Origin: Caecitellus pseudoparvulus
Taxonomy: Eukaryota > Bigyra: Bicosoecida
Length of the DNA: 64,000 bases
Direction of reading: 5' to 3'
Assembly: GCA_965644315.1 (NCBI GenBank)
Contig: CBFFRQ010000030.1
Span: 434,001 to 498,000 of the forward strand
A program made the translations under genes and the position numbers. Positions 52,583 to 64,000 of the stretch are shown one piece after another; position 1 is the first letter of the stretch, and each line of letters opens with the position of its first letter. The notes under the pieces were generated by a model. The model was not told where the DNA came from, did not search any database, and saw only the letters and a list, made by a program, of their open reading frames with translations.

Positions 52583-53560
52583 CTACTGCCTGCTGCGGCG
52601 TGTGCGCATGCGCACGCGCCCCTTGCCTCGCACAATGCCCAGCGCGCCGTAGCGGCTGCCGTGTTTGGAGGCGGCGCGGCGCATCTTGTCGTACACGCCG
52701 TAGTCGTTCTCAGACACCAGCTCTGCATCACGGCGCGTCTCAAAGGGCGCTTGGTCTGTGACCAGGGACACCAGCAGGTTGGCGCGGGCCTGTGCGCGGC
52801 CGCCCGGCTTGCTGCCCAATGCCACCTTTTCCCACGCACGCTGGTTCACCAGCACCACCTTCCAGCCCTTGGAGCGGATGAGGTCGTACTTGGCCTGCAC
52901 GTCTGGCTTCAGCACGTGTGTGCCGGGGAAGTAGTCGTCTGCCGCCACGACGTCGATGACCAGGTACATGTGCTTCAGCGCAGCGAAGGCGTGGACGCCC
53001 TCCGTGATGAGCTCCTGCTTGTTCACAGGCCATCCTAGACGACCAAGCGTGCGCAGGACGCCAATGCGAGCTGATCGCATGGGGTCAAAGCTGGCGTGGG
53101 GCGCGAGCATGGGGGCGAGTGCGGGGGTGCTCAGGCGCACGCGCTGCAGTGCTGGCACAGAGACAGCCAAGGGTACGCACCGAGCTGCAAACCGGACGGC
53201 TTGCCGGATGGTCAGTGCGTCTGCTTTGCGGGCAGCCTTCTTCTTCCAGCTGGGCACGCCTGCCCGCGAGCGGTGCCGCACCTGCAATGGACGGGGACAG
53301 GTCCGTTCACAGTCAGCGGGGGTGCGGAATATGCACCGCCTCTGCATCAGAACGGCAGCACGCACCGGCATGCCGTGCACGCTGGGGGCAGCAGCTGCTT
53401 GGGTTGAGGGGGTGCCTACCACTCTGTCCAGGCGGGGCATGGCAGATGCGCCAGTCCACGCGCTGATGCCACGGGAGAGGGCTGGTGCCGGCACGGCCAA
53501 GGGCACAGCGCCACGCAGCAGCGCCTGCCTGGCGCCACGCGCCACGACGTTCAGGGCCAT
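52583..53560 (-). CDS. Mitochondria-targeted RAP-domain-like protein
   Basis: Exons 53560-53420 and 53281-52583 (279 aa, phase 0). The leader MALNVVARGARQALLRGAVP is Arg/Ala-rich with no acidic residue, as in mitochondrial presequences. Exon 2 starts RHRSRAGVPSWKKKAARKAD, a basic segment. The C-terminal part contains YLVIDVVAADDYFPGTHVLKPDVQAKYDLIRSKGWKVVLVNQRAWEKV, which resembles the RAP fold (a core ending in GWxVVxIxxxxW) of organellar RNA-processing factors; this is a resemblance, not a firm match. The tail is rich in Arg and Lys. The 138-nt intron (GTAGGC...TGCAG) is a multiple of three and stop-free, so an unspliced 325-aa form is also readable. Possible function: organellar RNA or ribosome maturation (inference). 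Confidence 0.6.
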   Translation of the reverse strand: MALNVVARGARQALLRGAVPLAVPAPALSRGISAWTGASAMPRLDRVVGTPSTQAAAAPSVHGMPVRAAVLMQRRCIFRTPADCERTCPRPLQVRHRSRAGVPSWKKKAARKADALTIRQAVRFAARCVPLAVSVPALQRVRLSTPALAPMLAPHASFDPMRSARIGVLRTLGRLGWPVNKQELITEGVHAFAALKHMYLVIDVVAADDYFPGTHVLKPDVQAKYDLIRSKGWKVVLVNQRAWEKVALGSKPGGRAQARANLLVSLVTDQAPFETRRDAELVSENDYGVYDKMRRAASKHGSRYGALGIVRGKGRVRMRTRRSRQ

Positions 53561-53899
53561 GGCGGTGCAGGGTAGGGGCGGGTGGCGTCTCACAACACAC
53601 GCAGGACAAACAAGGATGCGTTGGGGGATGTTGATTTGCGCTACCGTGCCCGTTTCTCAAGGCTGCTCGCTGTGCTTGCGGCACCACCGCCACGCAAACA
53701 CAGTTGTTGTGGGGCAGGTCCTGGAATGGTGGCCCAGTCTCACCGCCCGAACATTTCAATACCCCCCGTCCTCACGACTACCCAGGCATCCACTCCGACG
53801 GAGGTGCCTCCTGACGCTCTCTGCGCTGCCAGGGGGGTTCGTCTCGTTCACCAGCCACCAGCAGTGTGCTGTGACAGTGCCGCTGCCAGCCGCCGACCG
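53561..53899. promoter_or_regulatory. Divergent promoter region, RAP-like gene / dynein heavy chain
   Basis: 339 nt between start codons; no coding signal or known motif recognised. Confidence 0.45.
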
Positions 53900-56800
53900 A
53901 TGGCGGGCATGTCTGAAACCAAGCTGTCTGCCACAGGGGGCGTTGTGTCTGTGTATGACCTGCACTCCCTGGTCAAGGATGTCTCTCGCCAGCCTGTGAA
54001 GGTGGCGCAAGGTGCGTGCCGGTGCAGTGTCGCCAGCGACCCGGCCATCCGACTTTGGCCTTGCGTGTGCCAGCACGGGTGGCTGCCTGCACGCGCCTGG
54101 GCTGTGCCAGTCGTGCACGCCGACCATGTTGGCCCTTCACCCCTCGGGGCTCCTGTGTCGCGCGATGTGTGCCGACTGTCAGCGTCTCGAGTTCTCACCA
54201 GCGGCACCGGAGCGTTTCTCACCTGGCTGGGCGACCTTTCGGGTTGAGCGGCCGCTGTCGCTTGCCAGCCGCCCTCGCATGCACGCCTCCACTGCCTTGT
54301 GCCGCCTACATGTGGTGTGACATGCCGGGCACCCATGTGTGCTTGTGGGCGGTCCGCTGCGCCCTGCTGCGGACGCCCGCCGCCGCGTGTGTGGCGTTTG
54401 AAGTGCCAGCAGGCAGCGTCAGTCATTGGCGCAGCTCAGCGCGGCCACCATGCACCTGCTCAGCCTTGTCACTGCCCCACGCCGCCCCATGCACAGAACC
54501 AGACAAGATCGTGGGAGCGGCGGCGCCGAGCCGTCCCCGCGACCAAGCCTTGCTGCTAACGGAAGGCACGCTGTACCGTGTGTGGGCCGGCATGGTGCAG
54601 GCTGTGCAGAGCAAGGTGAGCGCGCGTGCCCGCACTGCCCGGCCACGGCACGCCCCTGCACATGCTGCCTCCTCCATACTCTCCACAGCTGTCCCCTGGG
54701 GCCGGCACACAGGCCGCTACCATGACCGCTGCGGGCGGGGCCGCAGCCATCGCCCGTGGCGCCCGGTCAGTGCAGGTGCCTGGTCTGGGGGATTTCTTCT
54801 TCCGAGAGTTCCGCCACGGCATCCGCCTGCCCCAGTTCGCGCTGGCCGACACCTTCGCCTCCGCCCACGGACTGCGCTTCGTGCCCCACGCGCCAGCAGG
54901 CGGACTGGGTGCGCCGGGCGCCACGTACGCCGCCCTGACCCCCGCCTCCCAGCGCGTCAAGGTGGGCGCCAAGGTGACGGGGGAGGACGTCGCCGCCCTC
55001 GCCAACTCCTTGACAGACAGGGAGCTGGAACACTTCCTGGCCGCCTTCGGGGGTGTTCCAGGAACACAGTCCTGGACGCCGCCCTCGCCCACCGCTGGGG
55101 CGGGCGGGTCCACCACCGCAGCAGGCCTCTCTCGCCGGGGGTCCAGCGCTCTGTACTCCCCCTCCAGCGGCAAGCGCGGCAGCGGCAGCAGCAACCGAGT
55201 TTCCCGCGGCGTCGCCGCTGCCGCCATGCATGCGCTGTGGGAGGCTGCAGGGCAGGCAGCCACCTTGGCGGGCACGTCCCCCTCTGGGCCTGACGCGCTG
55301 CACCTGCCCTTTGGCTCGCTAGGCAGTCTGCAGGGTCGCGCCAGCGCCGTGACGTTTGAGTTCGCTCACGGAGAGGATGTCCCCCGCGGCACCATCGCGC
55401 GGCACTTCGACGCAGCTGCTCAGCGCGGGCAGCACCTTTTCACGGCAGGCGGTGGGGGGAACTTCAGCTTGCTGCCGGCCGACCCCGCCAAGGCGCTGGC
55501 AGACCACCTGGTCGCAGACGCCGACGTCGTCAACAAGCTCCGTGTGGAGGCGCAAGAAGCAGATATTGTTGCTGAGGTACGCCTGCCAGCGGACCTGGGC
55601 GGAGGTGCCACCTCGGCACGTGCGACGTGGGGCCGCATGGCGACCGACCCGACCGCTCATGTGACGCCCCCCAGTGAGGCCTTGGCAGTGCGGGAGGCCG
55701 CCCTTCAGGCTGCCTCAGCCCAGTCCAGCGCCGTGCGGCGGGATGTGCAGTCCGCCCGTGTGCCGCACAGGGGGCGGGGTCTTCTGGAGCCGGGGGCCGG
55801 CAGGGTGGCTGAGCTGGGTGCCACAGTGGGTGCCCCTGAGAGCAAGGGCGCCCGCCCACCCCTGCACGCCAAGCAGGCTTGGGAGAGCCAGCCTGTCGCC
55901 TCATCCCCCTCACACCTGTCCCTGCACCTGACTAGTCTGGGCCTGGGGCAGGGTGCAGCAGGGGGGGACCTCGTCCCACACCCCCCCCCTCCCCAGGGCC
56001 CCCAGGCGTGGGAGGGCACCCCTGGCACGGACGCTGTGTCCTCTGCCGTCTTCGGCAGTGCGCCCTCTGACCGGGGCTCTGGGCTGCTGGAGGCGGTGGG
56101 GACGCTGGAGGAGACGGCGGGAAGCATGGCCCCCTCCAGCGCCGACCAAGCCGACGTGGACGACGCCACAGCGGACATGGTGGCTGACGGGCGCTACGCT
56201 GGCCTGCGCCTGACGGTGGGGGACTCGCCTCGTCTGCAGGCGGCAGCGGCCAACGCGTACCCGCCCCTGCTGAACACCTTCTCACGCACCCGTGCCGCGC
56301 CCCTGCACGAGCACGACATCCCCGGCGTGATCAAGGCGGGCAGTGGCGCCTCGGCACGGGGCACCACGTCCGGCTCCACTCCCCACGCGCCTGCCGCCAC
56401 CCAAGCCTCGGCTCGCCTGCGAGGCAGTCAGTCCCTGCGCAAGGCTGCCAGCGTGCGTGAGCACCGGAAGCAGGAAGGCGCCGCAACTGCCGCCCAGAGC
56501 GCACAGGAGTTCGGCGCCAACACCTCCCTCACCCACGCCCTGGGCAGTCGGTACACGCCCTCTGCTGCCAGCCTCTCCCTCACCCGCTCCAAACAGGAGG
56601 GCGGGGCCCGGGTCCTGCAGGCTGTCCTGCCTGGGACAGGCGCCGAGACGGATGTCTCGGAGGCCCTCACAGCAGGCCGCTCGGACCGCTCTGGCTCCGC
56701 CAGCGTCACGCCCGGGCGCAATCGCTTCGCCTTGACGCAGCGGTCTCTGGACACGTCGCGCCAGGCGGCACGAGCGTCTGCTCGCAGCATGGTGCCAGGT

Positions 56801-59800
56801 GGGCACGCCGCCCCCGCCTTGACCCTGGACAGCTCTGCTTCGGACCACGCCCTTGCGGCGGACGCCACCTCCCCCCTTGAGGCGGGGGCACTGGATGAGG
56901 AAGTGGAGGCGGCCGCTGCCGCGAAAGCGTCTGCCCTGGGTGTCTTCGACTCCGACGCCTTCGGGGCCGCCACCAAGAAGTCCATCCTGTCCTCTGACCC
57001 CGCCACGGCGGCAGAGGCCACTGCTCGCATCACAGCCGCTCGTGTCGCGGCGCGGGCGGGGCCCTCCTACCTTGCCTCCCTCTCAGGCCGGTCCAAGACC
57101 AGCAAGGGCGCGGGGGAGGGCATCCCCGTCGGCTCGGCGTCCTCCGCCGCCCTGCACCTGGGCTCCACCTCCAGCCTGCTGTCAGTGGCGGATGGTGTGC
57201 CGTCTGGTGTCCGGGCCCTGGGCGGCTCAGCCTCCACTGCCTCCGTGTACAGCCTGCCTGGCTTCGTGCGAGTGGACGGCTCCACACACGCGCTGCCCAT
57301 TGCCGCCGACCCCAGCCTCGCCCATGCTGCTGGTACTGCCTCCTCTGCCACAGGCTTCACGGCCATGTCCCCTGCCTACCGCGCTGCTGTGCGGCGGTAC
57401 CTGGGGTACCTGGACGGGCCCGGGTCACAGGGCATCGACACGCAGAGCGGTGCCATCGCACCCCTGCGCAAGAGCTGGCTGGATGCCGCCATGACGCTGC
57501 TGCCGCCGGCGCCCACCAACCCCCAGCAGGTGCAAGCTGCCAACGCCATGTTGGCGGGGCAGTTGGCCGAGCTGGTGGGTCGCTACGAGCGGTCGCAGCG
57601 ACAGGCCCTGTTGAACTACGTTCTGCGCTCCCCTGGCGACCGCATGCGCCTGGGCGTGCCGCTCATCCCAGAGGGCTACCGCATCCGGGAGTGGGGGTGG
57701 GGCTCCACGCCCTTCCCCCTGGCCTCCTGGTACGGCCACGTGGTGGGGCAGGCGGATACGCTGCCCTTCGGTACATCCCCACGGACATCCCCGCTGCCCC
57801 TGCCCCCACGTGTGCCGCCCTCCTGGCACGCCCACGTCATTGGCGCCGCGGAAAGCGTCGTGCCACAGCTGTACCGCATCTGCCCAGCCACACGCCAAGT
57901 CATGGACAGCTGGCTGGGGTACTACGCGCGCTTGCCACATGCACTGCTGGTGCAGCTGCCGCAGCTGGCGGGCTGGGCAGCGCCAGGTGACGAGGTGGCC
58001 CAGGGCGGTGACACGCCCTTCAGCCCGGTGCGGGGACCACGTGGCGCTATCCTGCCGCCCGTGCGCACACTGCCGGGCCCGCAGTTCCTCTCGTCCTTCG
58101 AGGAGATCCAGCACAAGCAAGCTGACTTCATCCGAGAGGGCCTGGTGGGTGTTTGGTTGCCAGAGGCCCACGACACCATCAGGCGGTACTTTCACACCCT
58201 GCACACGCCTCAGGGCGGCGGTGCCAGCGCCCGATCTGGAGGCGGCATGCTGCCGCCTCTCGCTGGCAGCCGGCTGGGTGCTGAGGCAGAGGGGGAAGGC
58301 GCCTTCGGTGGCGGCTCCAAGGCCGATGCGCTAGATGCCTCCCGGTACGTGCAAGGCTTCTTTGACGGTGTGCAGGCGTCCTTCCTGCCCCTGCACCTGT
58401 TCGAGCCTGCACGCCTCCTGCGTGTGGGGCAGTGGGTTCTGGGGCAGCAGCTGCGCTCCCTAACGTCCCGCTCCCTGCAGGCCCTCGTCGCGTACTTCCT
58501 GCGCTTCGCCAAGCGCCGCCAACGCCGCGCGCTGAACTGCATCGTCGCCCTGGCCCGCCAACGCATGGGCCTGCTGGTGCGAGAGGCGGCAGCGGCCGAG
58601 GCCAAGGCTGCCGCGGCGCGTGCCGCTTCCCAGGCAGCAGCAGCAGCTGCCGCTGCGGCGCAGCAGGAGCGAGAGCGCCAGCGTGCCGAGTATGACGAGC
58701 TGAAGGCTGCAGCGGCTGCGCGAGGGCGGGGCCCAGCCACCCACCGTGGCGTGCTTAGCCAAGCTGAGTGGGACCGCCTTGCCGCTGAGCACGCGCAGAA
58801 AGTTGCCGCCGAGGCGTTTGACGGCGCTGGCAGCGATGGGGGCAGCCTGGCGGCCAGTGACAGCGCGTCGTTGGAGGAGGAAGGCGTCGACGGACATGCG
58901 CCTGCCGCTCGGCACCGCGATGGCACGGCCGAGCACAAGTTCGACTTTGGGGATGAGGAGAGCGATGAGGAGGAGGGTGTCGGCGTGGGGGGGCGGGTCG
59001 GTGAAGGTGACGAGGCAGACTTCCCCACTGACTTCCTGGACGACGATGAGCACGTCGCAGCGTACTGCGACATTGCCCGTCTGCGGTTCATGCTGGGGGA
59101 GGACTTCGCAGAGGGCGTGTTGCGGGTGCTGCAGGGGGACACGCCCCAGTCTGCCTCTGCCGAGCACAAGTCTGCCGCCCCCACCTCTCCGCAAGGCACG
59201 CCAGTGAAGCTGGCGGGGGACGTGAACGACATCATCGAAGTGCACGATGCCTATGCGAGCGACCCAGCCATCACTGCGGGGGTCGTGCCCCCCGTTGGCT
59301 GCATCGGCTTTGACCTGGCCGATCCGATCGTGCAGCAAGCTGCGCGACTGGAAGCGGCTGCCGCCAGGGCTGGCGAAGGTGGTCCCGCCGCTCTGCTCTC
59401 GCCCCGCCGCCGCTCCAGCGCCTACAGCAACCTGGGCGCCTCCGAGGACACGCCAGAGGTGGAGGCCAGTGTTGCCCCCACGGCAGAGCTGTTCCCAGCC
59501 TTCGTCCTGCGACTGTCCTCTCAGGAGGCGGAGGAGGCCCGCCCACCGCCCAAGGGCGAAGACAAGGCTGAGTATGGGGACGACCCCATCTTGGGATTCG
59601 TGCAGGCGCAGGGGGAGCGGCAGCCGCTGGACAGCCAGGACCCCGCCCCCAGCATGGCTGAGGAAGAGGGCATGGCAGAGACGCTGGCAGGGATGCGAGC
59701 CGAGAACACGCGGGTGTTCTGCCTCACCCCCTCCCCTGAGGAAGTGGAGGCCACCGTGCTGCGGGTGTTTGACGACACGGTGCGTGCGACGCACCACATC

Positions 59801-62800
59801 CCGAACCTGCTGTACCGGTACGGCACATTCTACGAGACCTTGGGCATTGGCCTGGAGGCAGAGGCCGGCCCAGGCCCAAGCCATGCTTCTGATGCAGCTA
59901 CTGCGGGAGGGGCCAGTGATTCCCGCTGGCCCTCCGAAGCCAAGCCCACCATCGTCCGGCGGTGGCGCAACGACGAGACAGAGCTGCACTCTGTGAGGGT
60001 GGCTCTGGACGCTGCCTCCCGCGGCACCAGCAGCGCCCCCACGACGGAGACGTACGCCGCCCTGCAGCAGGGCGGCGTGGTGGTGGACACACACCGCTAC
60101 CTGCGCAGTGTGCGCCCTGACGAGCCGGCGGTGCGTGCTGCGAAGCGCATCGTGCAGACAGTGCTGCGCCAGAGCATGGCCGACGCCCAGAAGCTGCTGG
60201 AGCTGTACACACCCTTTGAGTTCCTGCTGTCTGAGTCCGGGCGCCTGGGGCGGTTCCTGGACACAGCGCCGTCCCTGCCTGAGTGCCAGAAGGTCATTGA
60301 GCAGTATGAGAAGACGCAGACGGACATCCTTGCAGTGACACAGGCCGCCGATGCAGTGGCTAAGGTGCTGGCCGACGCACAAGCACACGGGGATGCGCCA
60401 GCTGAACTGGACTCGAGTGATCTGGACGCCGCTGCGGCAGTGCTGGGCGGCGCCGCGGCGGGCAACGCGGACATCGACCCTGCCGCCCTGGCGGCAGCGA
60501 CGTCAGCATGGGCACGCGCACGTCAAGCCGGCAAGCCCCTGGTCGACGTCACGTCTGAGGGGTACAAGGGCGTCTTCCGTGTCCCGAACCGGGTGCCGCT
60601 GGACCTCGTCGTTGTGGACTGCACTGCCATGAACGCACTGCTGGTGGGCCGCACCCAGCAGCTCATCGCCCAGGTGTTGGCGTACGTGGAGCGTGTGGCG
60701 AAGAGCAGCCACACGGCCCTCGTCAAGTCTTTCCGTGCCCTGGCTGCGCGCCTACTCACCGTGCCCATGAACAGCGTGGAGCTGGTGAAGGCTGAGCGGC
60801 ACCTGTACCAAGCACAGAAGGTGGACATCCCAGAGCTGGAGAAGCAGTGTGCAGAGGCTCAGGAGCTGCTGCATTTCATGTTCAAACACAGCCACACGGT
60901 GTCGCTGCCGACGCTGCAGCCCAGCCACGAGGTGTCTGTGCTGCGAGAGAAGATCACAGACGAGGTGGTGCCCGCTGCCTCTGCTACCCTGGCGGCGGTG
61001 CGGGCCAAGCGTGAGGCGAGCGTACGCAAGCTTCGTGACAACATGAAGCTGAGCATGAACCGCCTGCAGCGGGACATTGCCCAGTTCAACGACAAGAGCG
61101 ACCCCATGGCCGTGTCTGGGTACTGCGACGAGCTGGAGCAGATGCGAAAGGCACTGGATGCGGCGGCGGTGGAGGCCGCCCGCATCTCCAGCGAGGAGAC
61201 GCGCCTTGGCTTCACCAGCACAGAGTTTGAAGAGATCTCCCGCAACCGGCGGCAGCTCATGCCGTACCACACCCTGTGGCACACAGTGCGCGCCAGCGAA
61301 GCCAAGCTGGCCCGGTGGAAGAAGGGCGGGCCAGTGTTCACCCTGGATGCTGACCAGGTGGCCGCGGCTGTGGACGCCATGTCCAAGACAGGCACCATCC
61401 TGGAGACTGGGTTGGCGACGGAGGCCCCCGAGGCAGCCGAGGCCGCCGGGAAGGTGGTGCGCTCCATGGCCGACTTTAAGCGGCACCTGCCCCTCATCCA
61501 GGCGGTCTGTGCTCACGGCATGCGGGAGCGGCACTGGGAGGCAGTGTCCCGCATCATGGACCCTGTGAAAGTGCGCCCCGACGCGCAGAGCACGCTAACG
61601 CGGCTGCTGGAGATGGACCTGGGGGAGCACGTGGAGGAGATCGCGGTAGTGGCGGAGCAAGCCAAACGCGAGTTCGCCATTGAGGAGAGCCTGGTGCGCA
61701 TGACTGACCAGTTCCACGCCGTGGAGCTGCGGGTGGTGGACCACGCATCCCTGCCTGGCTTGCAGGTGGTGGCTGCGGACTGCATGGAGCTGGCCCGCTC
61801 TGTCGTCTCGGACCAGGGCGTGCGCACAGAGGCACTGCAGTCCGCCCCCTATGCCTCAACGCCGGAGTTGGCTGAGCCCCTGGCAGACCACGCAGACCTG
61901 CTGGTGGATGCCGTGAACATCCTGGCCCTGCTGGCCACGGCGCAGACGGGCATCGTGGAAGCACGCACGCTGTTCTCGCGCTCCTTCCTGGCCAAGCGCA
62001 TGCCGGAGTGCGTGGACCAGTACGAGAATGTGGAGTTCAACTGGAGCCGCGCCATGTCCGGCATCGTGGAGCGCCCGACACTCATCGCGCTGGCGGACAA
62101 CCCCGTCATCAAGGATGAGCTGGAGAAGGTGACGGCCCTGCTGGAGGACTTGCGGCACGCCGGCAGTGCTCTGCTGCAGCGCCTGCGGGAGGCCGTGCCG
62201 CGGTTCTACGGTTTGTCTGACGCCCAGCTCGTGGCCCTGCTGACGACAGAGGCATGGTTCACGCATCCCCCGGCAGGTGCCCTCACCGCCATGTTTCCCG
62301 GGGTGACTGCCTTCTTGACTTCCTCAGTGCCCACGCCGGCGGTGACGGAGGAGGCGCTGGTGGCCGAGTCCCTGGACCCTGCCACCATGACCGTCGCCCG
62401 CCTGGGTGCTGGGCGCAAGAAGGCAGTCCCTGGCATGGACTCTGACTCTGGGTCAGATGTGGAGGGCGGCGCCCAGACTGCGGGGGACCCCTCTGGCCTG
62501 GGCGCCATCGGGCACCACCGCTTCATCGTCGCAGTAGAGGCGGCGGATGGCCGAGTCGTGCCCCTGGTTCGAGCTGTGGACTTGCTGCCGCACGGAGGCG
62601 AGGCGTGCAGCAGCGAGCTGTGGGCCGAGCTGGAGGCGACGCTGCAAGACTCAGTCCTGGCCTTCATCGCAGGCGCTGGGCACCACCACGCCACGGAGGT
62701 GTCCATGCCTCTGGCTGCTTTGGCTGCCACGCCGCAACTCCCCTCACCCAGCGGCGTCCCCGACACTGACACCGCACAGCACACCTTGTGGGACTCGGTG

Positions 62801-64000
62801 CGTCCCCGCCTGGCGCAGTGGGTGTCAGCGTGGCCACTGCAGGCGCAGCTTGTGGCTGTGTCTGCCGAGTGGACCGCCACGGTAGAGGCAGCCATGCTGG
62901 AGACAGCCTTGGCAGCGGCACAGGCTGCTGTGCTGCCCGGCTCCGCAGCGGGCAAGCGCCAGGCGGGCAGCGGCTTTCAGGGCCGCTACCGGGGTGGGCG
63001 CTCGCTTCGCCCTGTGGGAGCCGAGTCAGCCACGGACACGGCGGTGCTGTCTGCCATGTCCGGCTGCACTGCCCCGCTGACCGCCCTTGTCGGCCTGCTG
63101 AACAAGCGCATTTCCTTGCTGAGCTCCATCGCACGGCAGGGGCAGGCCTGGGGCGGGCGGTGCCTCGCCCCTGCCGCCAACTTCACCGAATCGCCCCATG
63201 CACCAGGGCACACGGTCAGTGGCCCTGGCTCGGCACTTGCTACGCGCCTGTCAGTGCTCATTGGCTGGCACGTGCATGCACGTGACGTGACGGCCAGCCT
63301 CGCCGCCGCGTTCAAGACCACTGACTCCACCCTTGCCGTGGCCCTGATGCAGTTCGCGGCAACACAGCAGTTGGAGCTGCCCCTGTCTGCAATGCCGCCT
63401 CAGCTTGCCGCGGCGGCGGCTGCTGCGGCGGAGGAGGGTCGAGACTTGACGCCAGAGGAGGAGGAAGCCATCATCGTGGCGTGGGAGGAGCACGTAGACT
63501 CGGTGGTCACGCAGGTCGCGGCTGCCGGCGCCCAGCACCTGCTGGCGAGCAGTGCCTGGGGGCGCTGCATCAAGATGCACTGGCAGCTGGGGCGCCTGGG
63601 GCAGGACTGCCCCCATGTGCCCCTGCCTGAGGGTCACGAGGAGCAGGAGCAGCAAGGCGCGCCTCAGTACCCGTGGGCGTACTTGGAAGGGGGCTCACAC
63701 CCTCTGCACAGCCTGCTGGCCGAGGGCAGCGGCCACACGGGTCACTCCCGCACTGAGACGTACTTGACTCTCCTGCGCGCGCTGTCCACGGGGGATGCCG
63801 CTGCCATGAGTGTGCTGCAGTCTCGCCTGCACGCTGGGCGCTTCGGCGTGCTGACACAGCGGGCTGGGTCCGACGATGCCCCCGTCTTTTCCGGTGGCGA
63901 CTCAGCGTACAGGCGCACGACCACGGGGTGGTTCTGCAGTGTGGGCGTGGACAAGGCGCTTGACGCCATGGGCGGCCGAGCCACGTCAGGCACGCCCAAG
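53900..64000 (+). CDS. Dynein heavy chain-like protein with N-terminal HU-like domains (3' partial)
   Basis: Exons 53900-54011, 54503-54615 and 54689-64000 (at least 3179 aa, continuing past the window). Phases 1 and 0 match at both introns. The N-terminus carries an HU/CCDC81-type segment at about residues 50-142 (LTEGTLYRVWAGMVQAV..., VQVPGLGDFFFRE, PQFALADTFASAHGLRF) and a second at about 245-308 (LHLPFGSLGSL...AVTFEFAHGED). About 1000 residues of low complexity and dynein tail follow, including an Ala-rich helix near nt 58580-58720. The DHC_N2 linker lies at about 2290-2560 (FKRHLPLIQAVCAHGMRERHWEAVSRIM, FLAKRMPECVDQYENVEFNWSRAMSGI, LREAVPRFYGLSDAQLVALL). At the end comes a degenerate AAA1: WAYLEGG, then GHTGHSRTET in place of GPAGTGKTET (about 3090-3099), an insertion, and WFCSVGVDKALDAMGG in place of FNCSDGLDYxAMG. 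This could be an atypical, DNHD1-like dynein with limited or no AAA1 ATPase. Confidence 0.8.

Noticed and set aside
1-64000. CRISPR arrays, insertion sequences, tRNA or rRNA genes, bacterial operons
   Set aside because: I saw no spaced direct repeats, no transposase motif, no terminal inverted repeats and no cloverleaf-like segment. Introns and gene content show nuclear eukaryotic DNA, so bacterial contamination is unlikely.

Overview
This is a gene-dense, GC-rich nuclear segment from a flagellated eukaryotic microbe. The evidence is short spliceosomal introns (about 57-350 nt) with matching phases, and a set of purely eukaryotic genes: myosin, TM9SF, fibrillarin, axonemal dynein subunits, TYW1, Pol kappa, TCTP, and nuclear-encoded complex I and III subunits. 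TmcB-like membrane proteins, a myosin-RCC1 protein and a UGA-containing selenoprotein W point to a free-living protist with flagella and selenium decoding. I cannot fix the lineage; an apusomonad- or choanoflagellate-like flagellate is only a guess. Coordinates of spliced genes come from hand-built models in which reading frame, splice consensus and family alignment agree.

Layout: 1-10311, two tandem TmcB-like polytopic proteins (the first cut by the window start). 10574-19548, a 2839-residue myosin with IQ motifs and RCC1 repeats. 19745-21784, DBP5-like RNA helicase. 21896-23284, secreted N-formylglutamate-amidohydrolase-like protein. 23629-25698, TM9SF nonaspanin. 25793-26151 (-), cytochrome bc1 hinge protein. 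26477-27751 (-), fibrillarin. 28274-29530, PP2C. 29598-32634 (-), WDTC1-like WD40/TPR protein. 33097-34893, alanine aminotransferase. 34931-37177 (-), two-PH-domain protein. 37782-38047, CMC4. 38133-39154 (-), DNALI1/p28. 39308-41560 (-), formate-tetrahydrofolate ligase. 41926-43336, unknown protein. 43344-46005 (-), TYW1. 46301-46877, selenoprotein W. 47111-49171 (-), Pol kappa. 49566-50540 (-), NDUFV2. 50818-51278 (-), small membrane protein. 51472-52350 (-), TCTP. 52583-53560 (-), RAP-like protein. 53900-64000, a dynein-heavy-chain-type protein running off the window.

The genes do not form an operon. They are housekeeping functions (mitochondrial respiration, rRNA and tRNA modification, one-carbon and amino-acid metabolism, lesion bypass) mixed with cytoskeletal and flagellar ones. 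Spacing is very tight: convergent stop codons lie 7, 37, 67 and 85 nt apart. Divergent pairs share intergenic spacers of about 300-600 nt.

The most unusual items are: the dynein-heavy-chain-like protein, which begins with two CCDC81-type HU-like domains and carries a decayed AAA1 P-loop; the selenoprotein W gene with an in-frame TGA and a SECIS-like hairpin; the myosin-RCC1 protein with altered switch I; and the mosaic near-identity between the TmcB-like paralogues.
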